A stretch of DNA of 64,000 bases from Ophiodon elongatus (lineage: Eukaryota > Chordata > Actinopteri > Perciformes > Hexagrammidae). Below are positions 62,001 to 64,000 of the stretch, piece after piece. The notes under the pieces were generated by a model. It did not search any database. It was given only the letters and a program-made list of their open reading frames with translations, and was not told the DNA's origin. The stretch lies in NCBI GenBank assembly GCA_016806645.1, contig JACSYO010001821.1, positions 826,001 to 890,000 on the forward strand, read 5' to 3'. The translations under genes were made by a program, and so were the position numbers. How positions within the stretch are numbered: position 1 is the first letter of the stretch; every line of letters begins with the position of its first letter.

Positions 62001-64000
62001 GTAAGTGACTGATTCGCCGGGTACGCCCCGTTCCTCCCTCCTCTCCACATGCCGAAACCAGCTCACTGGATGGGGCACAGGAAGACAGAGCCTCTTTCTG
62101 TCTTCTTCTTATTATTCTTATTCCTAAATTACATTTAGAAAAATACAACTGAAATTTTAATATTTTATGGTTAAGTGTATATATAATTTGTTTTACCATA
62201 CCCGTCCCCCTTAGATCAATTAGAATCATTGAACATGAGCAGCTCTTTCCCCAGACCTAGAAACCAGATGGTCACAACAATTATCCGTCATTTTATTTCC
62301 ATTTCTAGCCTCGAGCTAGACGGGAGGAGGAGGGGGAGGAGGAGGAGGGAGAAGGAAGAAGGAAGAAGGAAGAAGGAGGAGGGAGGAGGGAGGAGTAGGA
62401 GGGAGGAAGAGGAGGAGGAGGAGGAGGAGGAGGAGGAGGGAGGAGGAGGAGGTCTCGTCTGAGGTTTTGTGTTCCATTTCAACCTGCATTAAAACGGCCA
62501 CTGTCCCCACAAGACTTCTCCCTCAGTCCTCTTTCCCTGCTTCTCCACTTTCAGCTTGTATATTACTTTCAACAAAGACATACTGTAAATACAGCATGGT
62601 AAGGCACACACCAACTCCCAGTCTGCTAGCCTCGTTCATGACACAAGAGCGGAAGCAGAGTAATGGGCTGCAAATTGAAATTGATTGTGTTTTACGTGTT
62701 GGAAGGGGCACGATATAAGTCCCGCATATTGTACTCTAGGTTTCCATTAAGAGGCTCTGAACCTCGTTGCTGTTTGCAGTCGGACTGACTCGTTTGTCCC
62801 AGTCTCGGTTTTGTTTGTTTTTATGGATTACGTGTGCTTCAATGTTATTATTGTGAAGCGATGAAATCCTCCTACATTTGAAACCTCTGACTGTCTGACA
62901 TTGTGAACTAGTATATGTTTCATACCGGATTTTCTCAGCGCAGAAATGTAGTTTTGAATACAGTTGGAAAGCTGAACGTAAAGCTGTTAATGAAGGTAAT
63001 GATGGACGGTTGTACTACTGTTTCACACCGTGTCGCTACAAATCCTGGATGTGAAGTCAGACTGGTGCCCTTATTGCATGTCAGGCTCCTCCCTCTCTCT
63101 CCATGTAACCCGCCACTTTCCACTTTCGACTGCCTGATGAAGGTGTCAGAAATGCCAGGAAAAGAACCTTTAATCTCTCTATTGCGACGACAGACAGATG
63201 ACTAAATGTTCACTGATTCAGAAGAAATAGCACAGACTGTTGGTGCAACATGCTGCATTTCAGTCACTTTAAACCCGGTATTCACAAATGATGTCTGGCT
63301 AGAAGCAACTGTAGCTTCAATATCTGTGTGCGGTGCTTAGAAATAGTTTGTTTTTTTTGGGCTCGCTTCTTTTTCTTCTCAGCTAACAGAATTTATTTAT
63401 TTATTTATTTTATTTTTTTTATTGTAAAAGACGCTGTCTTTTGAAGTCAAAATGTTGGTACAGCGTTAGTACCTAGTGACATTTGAGGAAAGCAAAAATA
63501 GTTTCACTCAAGGGTGGGCCTCTGCACAGTTTAATCTGTCACTCTGCTCTGCTCATTAGTGGGAAAAGGAGCGATCTTCATCCATTTTCTGTTGCAGAAC
63601 AGTTGGCGAATAGTTGTTTAGTCTTTTTTTAGAAGGGAGGGGCTACAACTGCTCCTCTGCTTTCAGAATCGTAAGAAAACGCACATAACTCATCCCCATG
63701 GCCTTGTAAAGCAAACTTACAGTATGTAATCATTATATTTTAATAATACATACTGCCTGAGATACATATGGGCACACACACCAGGCTCTCTGATATGATC
63801 CTGACAGCAAACTAAGAATAAAGACATTACAAGCCTACACAAAAAAAATGTTTCTCGCAGTAGCCAATGCTCACAAAGTCTCAGCTTCACAATAATTTGG
63901 ATTAAACCGAATCGATTCATAATACAGTACAACATGGTGTAGTAAGGGCATATTTGGTATTTATTCACATTTCAATCAATGGCAAAAAAGACTGGTACAG
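62001..64000 (+). other. itfg1: 5' part of the next ITFG1 intron (3' end outside window)
   Basis: No further exon found. Starts with a strong GTAAGT donor. Holds a (GGA)n-rich purine tract at 62322-62453 about 320 bases past the donor and a small (TTTA)n near 63391. From 62500 to 64000 I see nothing else identifiable. Confidence 0.88.
62322..62453. repeat. (GGA)n/(GAAGGAA)n purine tract
   Basis: About 130 bases of G and A with only one T, built of GGA, GAAGGAA and GGGAGGA units. Triplex- or quadruplex-prone, 320 bases past the exon F donor. Confidence 0.94.

Noticed and set aside
62915..63205. A 96-codon + strand frame, considered as the next ITFG1 exon
   Set aside because: It lacks the expected Cys-x3-Cys-Pro and Asn-Gln-Pro-Gly-Pro-Tyr family residues.

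Overview
The window is the inside of one large vertebrate gene read on the + strand. Six short coding exons (4280-4329, 13882-13963, 26492-26586, 38550-38701, 60283-60433, 61892-62000; 639 coding bases in all) have canonical AG/GT borders and join without a frame break into about 213 residues. From memory of the family, the joined peptide matches the middle of ITFG1 (integrin alpha FG-GAP repeat containing 1, also called T-cell immunomodulatory protein, TIP, or LINKIN), a type I membrane protein with an FG-GAP beta-propeller ectodomain. The N-terminal part (signal peptide, first blades) and the C-terminal part (last ectodomain segment, transmembrane helix, short tail) lie outside the window.

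The organism is most likely a percomorph teleost. The evidence is the very high density of long (CA)n/(GT)n, (GA)n and (GGA)n microsatellites, several interspersed repeats that I recognise from fish genomes (an L2-type LINE with its 3' tail, hAT-like MITEs, a retroelement tail ending in a short A-rich unit, the repeat containing GTCGCCCCCTGCTGG), and an exon sequence clearly diverged from mammalian ITFG1.

Layout: 1-4279 is the end of an intron that starts upstream. Introns inside the window are 9.6, 12.5, 12.0, 21.6 and 1.5 kb, and 62001-64000 opens the next one. The introns hold microsatellites (about 40 listed), decayed mobile elements and several inverted repeats. I see no second protein-coding gene, no tRNA or rRNA gene, no CRISPR array and no prokaryotic features. 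Exons are only 1% of the sequence.

Points worth a second look: a (CA)n tract starting 8 bases past the 5' splice site of the 26492-26586 exon; complementary microsatellite pairs, (CA)n/(GT)n and (GCAC)n/(GCGT)n, close together within single introns; a quasi-palindrome at 61281-61324 that can form two mutually exclusive hairpins; a minus-strand retroelement tail with a degenerate hammerhead-ribozyme-like core; a decayed BED-finger (hAT/ZBED) coding fragment; and calcium-binding loops of the propeller that are split at exon borders. I did not find a convincing new biological system.
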